64,000 bases of DNA from Morinoia aosen (lineage: Eukaryota; Arthropoda; Malacostraca; Amphipoda; Talitridae): positions 83,259,130-83,323,129 of the forward strand of contig CM059567.1 of assembly GCA_030386875.1 (NCBI GenBank). The letters are read 5' to 3'. The notes below the pieces were generated by a model. That model did not search any database and was not told the DNA's origin. It saw only the letters and a program-made list of their open reading frames with translations. This document shows positions 60,513 through 64,000 of the stretch, in pieces; position 1 is the first letter of the stretch; every line of letters begins with the position of its first letter. Position numbers and translations under genes: made by a program.

Positions 60513-60670
60513 AGGAGATACGACTATTGTATCTATGGGAATTAGCACTCCCAAGGGGAAAATGTGTGAGGGCCCGAGCTGAAAGTAGGTAGGCATTCTT
60601 TTTATTTAAGAAAAAGGTTTTTTGTTATGTTAATTCAGCACTTACTACTTTCTTCTTCAACTTTTGTCTT
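60513..60670 (+). repeat. Dispersed repeat R, copy 13, left part (split by the Penelope-like element)
   Basis: CCCCTCAGGAGATACGACTA to CAACTTTTGTCTT. A short internal deletion removes the middle (TATGTTAATTCAGCAC). It continues at 61943. Confidence 0.85.
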
Positions 60671-60699
60671 AAAAATGTTAAGGTTCCAATCTTTGGAAA

Positions 60700-61038
60700 G
60701 TTTAACTATAAAAAGGAAGACTAAAGCCACGCTTCTTAAAACCATTTCTTATAAGAGAAAGACAATTCATAAAAGTGAACGTTTCGACCATTATCACTGG
60801 TCATTATCAACACTGAAAAGATAAAACAATAGTACAGTTAAATGATGATCTATTGCTACATTCTAAACAATATATGGTGATCGATAAAAAAAACTATAAA
60901 TTAACAATTTGTAGAGGGTATGCTGACTGCATGTCGTTCAGACTAGGTTTTAATTTGGAGATGAACAAGGATTCTAGAATTTTGAGTTCAGTTGGATTAG
61001 AAGCTCTACCTAATATCTGGAAATCTGAAAGTCTGATA
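60700..61038 (-). repeat. Inverted arm, left
   Basis: Reverse complement of 61607-61945, including the last part of the endonuclease frame. The open frame crossing from it into the coding part (60853-61152) is a chimera of antisense and sense sequence. Confidence 0.93.
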
Positions 61039-61751
61039 AAGTGTCAATTTAAAGTCAATAGTATTAAAACCCTTCTTCACAGGGCTTATAGCATATGCAG
61101 TTCATATCCTAATCTTCACAATGAATTTGTTTTCCTTAGGAATTTTTTGTAAAGAACGGATTTCCGGTAGGACTATATGACAATTTTTTAAAAAAGTTCC
61201 TCTTCTCTGTTCGTACCAAAGTTGAACCAATTCCATATGTCAATAGAAAACTGTTATATGTTCCGTTACTGTACTTTGGAGCTCAGTCTGAAAAATTAAA
61301 ATTAGAATTGTCTCAGCTACTGTCGAAATATTTCATGCAGTGTGAATTTAAGTTTATCCAGGTCAATCCGCTCTCTGTTGGGTCTTTTTTCAGATTTAAG
61401 GATGGTCTTCCGAAGGGCATGCTCAGCTCTGTTGTTTACAGTCATAGTTGTGCACGATGTGGTGCATCAGAGTATGTGGGCTCTACCTCGCGTAACCTAC
61501 GTATTCGAGTATCTGAGCATGCTGGTCGGAGCCATCGAACCAATAGTCTGTTATCCGCACCATCTCATTCTGCCATACGTGCACACGCTGAAAAATGTGA
61601 TTTACCTATCAGACTTTCAGATTTCCAGATATTAGGTAGAGCTTCTAATCCAACTGAACTCAAAATTCTAGAATCCTTGTTCATCTCCAAATTAAAACCT
61701 AGTCTGAACGACATGCAGTCAGCATACCCTCTACAAATTGTTAATTTATAG
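61039..61751 (+). pseudogene. Penelope-like RT C-terminus and GIY-YIG endonuclease
   Basis: In Penelope-like elements the RT copies the RNA and the C-terminal GIY-YIG domain nicks the target. From 61039 the RT thumb region reads TLLHRAYSICSSYPNLHNEF to about 61150, where a one-base shift in a T run (61141-61150) interrupts it; the next frame continues through NRKLLYVPLLYFGAQSEKLK. The endonuclease part follows: FRFKDGLPKGMLSSVVY, CARCGASEYVGSTSRNLRIR (the GIY-YIG core, with a CxxC pair as usual in this class), EHAGRSHRTN, and the end ILESLFISKLKPSLND, where Glu of LES is the likely metal ligand. The frame stops at 61749-61751. The catalytic RT motifs are missing, so the copy is dead. Confidence 0.87.
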
Positions 61752-61945
61752 TTTTTTTTATCGATCACCATATATTGTTTAGAATGTAGCAATAGATCAT
61801 CATTTAACTGTACTATTGTTTTATCTTTTCAGTGTTGATAATGACCAGTGATAATGGTCGAAACGTTCACTTTTATGAATTGTCTTTCTCTTATAAGAAA
61901 TGGTTTTAAGAAGCGTGGCTTTAGTCTTCCTTTTTATAGTTAAAC
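61607..61945 (+). repeat. Inverted arm, right (element 3' end)
   Basis: Covers the last 48 codons of the endonuclease frame and about 190 bases of 3' non-coding sequence. Confidence 0.93.
61833..61866 (+). ncRNA. Weak hammerhead-ribozyme-like motif in the Penelope-like 3' region
   Basis: TTGATAAT, then a 5-bp stem GACCA/TGGTC with loop GTGATAA, then GAAAC. The layout recalls the CUGAUGA - stem II - GAAA core that Penelope-like elements often carry. The first core block differs at two essential positions and one extra T precedes the stem, so activity is doubtful. A mirror copy is in the left arm at about 60777-60814 on the minus strand. Confidence 0.22.
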
Positions 61946-62000
61946 TTTTGTCTTGTTTCATAAACTTCTTTCTCAACTTACTATTTCTATTTTAAGGCTA
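61943..62000 (+). repeat. Dispersed repeat R, copy 13, right part
   Basis: AACTTTTGTCTTGTTTCATA to CTTACTATTTCTATTTTAAG; the rest of the R 3' end is missing. Confidence 0.83.
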
Positions 62001-63045
62001 ATTGATAAATAAGACTAAATTTAAGTAATGTTATTCTGATATTTAGTTTCGCTAATGGATTGGCTCAACCAAAGGGTGGCAGAATTAAATGGAAGACTTG
62101 TCTTTTCTCTATTAAAAGGTCTTACAGTGCAAAATACTGAGCAGCTTTTATTCCCATGTGTCTTCACATCTCCAAAGTGATTGCTTTACCGCACGGTGTT
62201 AATCATTTCGATGAGTTGCCTTTGGACAGAGCAGTCCAGGCCTGTGTTGCTGCATGTGAGGCGCGGTCCAACTGAGCAAATTAAGGCATCAAGGCAGGGG
62301 CTGCGACATACTAGTTCAGGTCCAGTGCTGGTTAGACTACAGTACCTCGTTATGGGACGTGAGAAGCTGCATCGATATTGATTCTGAACTCAATACTGCT
62401 GGGAACATCCCATCATGTTGAAAGAATAAATTTGTTCGCTGAGATACGAGTATTTCTCACCATTGAGTGAGACTGTAATTTTGAATCCCAACTTAGGATA
62501 GATTATAATAACATTCATATTACCGATAATGTTTCTCTGCCTTCCGGTCGTCCGGACTCAAGTCCTTGAAGTCGTTTTCACTGTACCAACGGTTTGTATT
62601 TCAATCCAAACAACAATTGGGTGCTTTTTGTGAATTTTGCAACTTTGTCAAGAAATCAGATTAAGTTCATACCGATAATCATGCTAATAAATTTTCAGGT
62701 AGACGTACGTTTTTTTATCGCTATTTTGTCCGGACCTATTTATTTAGTTCGCGAAAATTTTTAGTCTTTCGAGTCTGTCAGCCAAATATCCTGTTGTTAC
62801 ACCCACTTCACAACGCAGCCAGGCAACATGAAACAGTTATCTCGGCATGCTGGCCCCGTTAGATTACGCGCCTCAATGGTCGCTTTGAGGAATTGATTGA
62901 GGTTGAGTGCCTGCACAGAGCTCGTGTGTGGCCGAGGGTGCGTTGGGCGCACGCGCGCGTCTGCTGCGCATGTAGAGCCCTGCAGGTGTGTGAGCTTCTG
63001 TTGCTTACTTTGTACTTGTAGTTTTGTGGCGAGCGTCTTGCTACT
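62001..63045. other. Intergenic sequence
   Basis: Short frames only. 62870-63030 is GC-richer and leads into the terminal array. Confidence 0.35.
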
Positions 63046-63808
63046 TGTAGCTCACGCTGTTGTGTCTTGTGGCTCACGCTGTCGTGTCTTGTAGCTCACG
63101 CTGTCGTGTCTTGTAGCTCACGCTGTAGTGTCTTGTAGCTCACGCTGTCGTGTTTTGTAGCTCACGCTGTCGTGTCTTGTGGCTCACTCTGTTGTGTCTT
63201 GTGGCTCACTCTGTCGTGTCTTGTGGCTCACGCTGTCGTGTTTTGTAGCTCACGCTGTCGTGTCTTGTGGCTCACTCTGTTGTGTCTTGTAGCTCACTCT
63301 GTTGTGTCTTGTAGCTCACGCTGTTGTGTCTTGTAGCTCACGCTGTTGTGTCTTGTAGCTCACGCTGTTGTGTCTTGTAGCTCACGCTGTTGTTTCTTGT
63401 AGCTCACTCTGTTGTGTCTTGTAGCTCACTCTGTTGTGTCTTGTAGCTCACTCTGTTGTGTCTTGTAGCTCACGCTGTTGTGTCTTGTAGCTCACGCTGT
63501 AGTGTCTTGTAGCTTACGCTGTAGTGTCTTGTAGCTCACGCTGTAGTGTCTTGTAGCTCACGCTGTAGTGTCTTGTAGCTCACGCTGTAGTGTCTTGTAG
63601 CTCACGCTGTAGTGTCTTGTAACTCACGCTGTCGTGTCTTGTAGCTCACGCTGTTGTGTCTTGTAGCTCACGCTGTCGTGTCTTGTAGCTCACGCTGTCG
63701 TGTCTTGTAGCTCACGCTGTCGTGTCTTGTAGCTCACGCTGTCGTGTCTTGTAGCTCACGCTGTCGTGTCTTGTAGCTCACGCTGTCGTGTCTTGTAGCT
63801 CACGCTGT
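63046..63808 (+). repeat. 22-bp minisatellite, about 35 copies
   Basis: Unit TTGTAGCTCACGCTGTCGTG plus TC. Variants: GTGGCTC in the first third, CACTCTG, and CTGTTGTG, CTGTAGTG or CTGTCGTG, which fall into runs (TTGTG in the middle, TAGTG around 63490-63610, TCGTG at the right end). Unrelated in sequence to the other 22-bp array at 15661. Confidence 0.95.
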
Positions 63809-64000
63809 AATATCACTTGAAGTTAAGCAGTAATTTTTTAAGTGATAAGTTCTGCAAATCTAATGAATAGAAGTGATTGCTTTTGTTTGTGCATCCTCTG
63901 GAATAATAACTTTTATCTCTGAAGATGAGCTCCGCCTATCTCTTCTCATGGCACGTGTTAAGGCAAACTTTCAAAACTTGAATAGGTCCACAGGTTCTCA

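Larger units (their letters stand above)
60671..61942 (+). mobile_element. Penelope-like retroelement, 5' truncated, with inverted 339-bp end
   Basis: Retroelement of the Penelope class inserted into R copy 13, with a 12-bp target duplication AACTTTTGTCTT (60659-60670 and 61943-61954). The middle and right part code for the C-terminal RT region and a GIY-YIG endonuclease, then a non-coding 3' region. The left 60700-61038 is an inverted copy of the right end 61607-61945, so the copy is a large hairpin with terminal arms. Such inverted or partial extra ends are known for Penelope-like elements. Most of the RT is absent. Confidence 0.87.

Noticed and set aside
60853-61152. 99-codon frame in the Penelope-like element
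   Set aside because: It joins antisense sequence of the inverted arm to sense RT sequence, so it is not a natural protein.
63046-63808. CRISPR-like regular repeats
   Set aside because: Units are directly adjacent with no unique spacers, in a eukaryotic context; this is a minisatellite. The same applies to the other arrays.

Overview
This is a gene-poor stretch of a eukaryotic genome, most likely an insect or another arthropod. The reasons are the AT-rich sequence between repeats, the transposon families present (BED-finger hAT, Tc1-like, Ty3/gypsy, a Penelope-like element with a GIY-YIG domain), a degenerate CCTAA-rich patch resembling the arthropod TTAGG telomere unit, and a tRNA-Met of animal type. 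I found no convincing multi-exon host protein gene. The only confident host gene is the elongator tRNA-Met at 24714-24786.

Layout. 1-1000 is a hAT transposase relic that enters from the left edge. 2800-5064 holds three short inverted-repeat elements with 8-bp target duplications; a fourth lies at 54091-54758. 6.5-9.2 kb carries a 40-bp minisatellite and a (CTG)24 tract. 11.7-12.6 kb is a decayed Tc1-type transposase on the minus strand. 15.7-23.3 kb is dominated by three large minisatellites of 22, 24 and 33 bp. 24.7 kb has the tRNA. 25.8-30.2 kb is a 13-bp minisatellite split by a probable LTR element. 34.9-36.5 kb is a 12-bp minisatellite. 37-53 kb is mostly anonymous sequence with a few decayed elements. 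53.2-58.8 kb is a Ty3/gypsy retrotransposon inserted in a dispersed repeat. 60.2-62.0 kb is a Penelope-like element inserted in another copy of the same repeat. 63.0-63.8 kb is a second 22-bp minisatellite.

Two patterns tie the window together. First, a dispersed repeat (called R here, about 330-380 bp, ending in a short AATCT tail) occurs as 13 recognisable pieces, all on the plus strand, and serves as landing site for later insertions. Second, the insertions are nested: an inverted-repeat element lies inside a gypsy LTR, which lies inside an R copy, and target duplications are readable at each level. The gypsy element has the pol order protease-integrase-reverse transcriptase, as in the Gmr1 group, and both LTR elements keep one full LTR and only the last part of the other.

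The long open frames inside the minisatellites are by-products of repeat units that lack stop codons; I do not call them genes.
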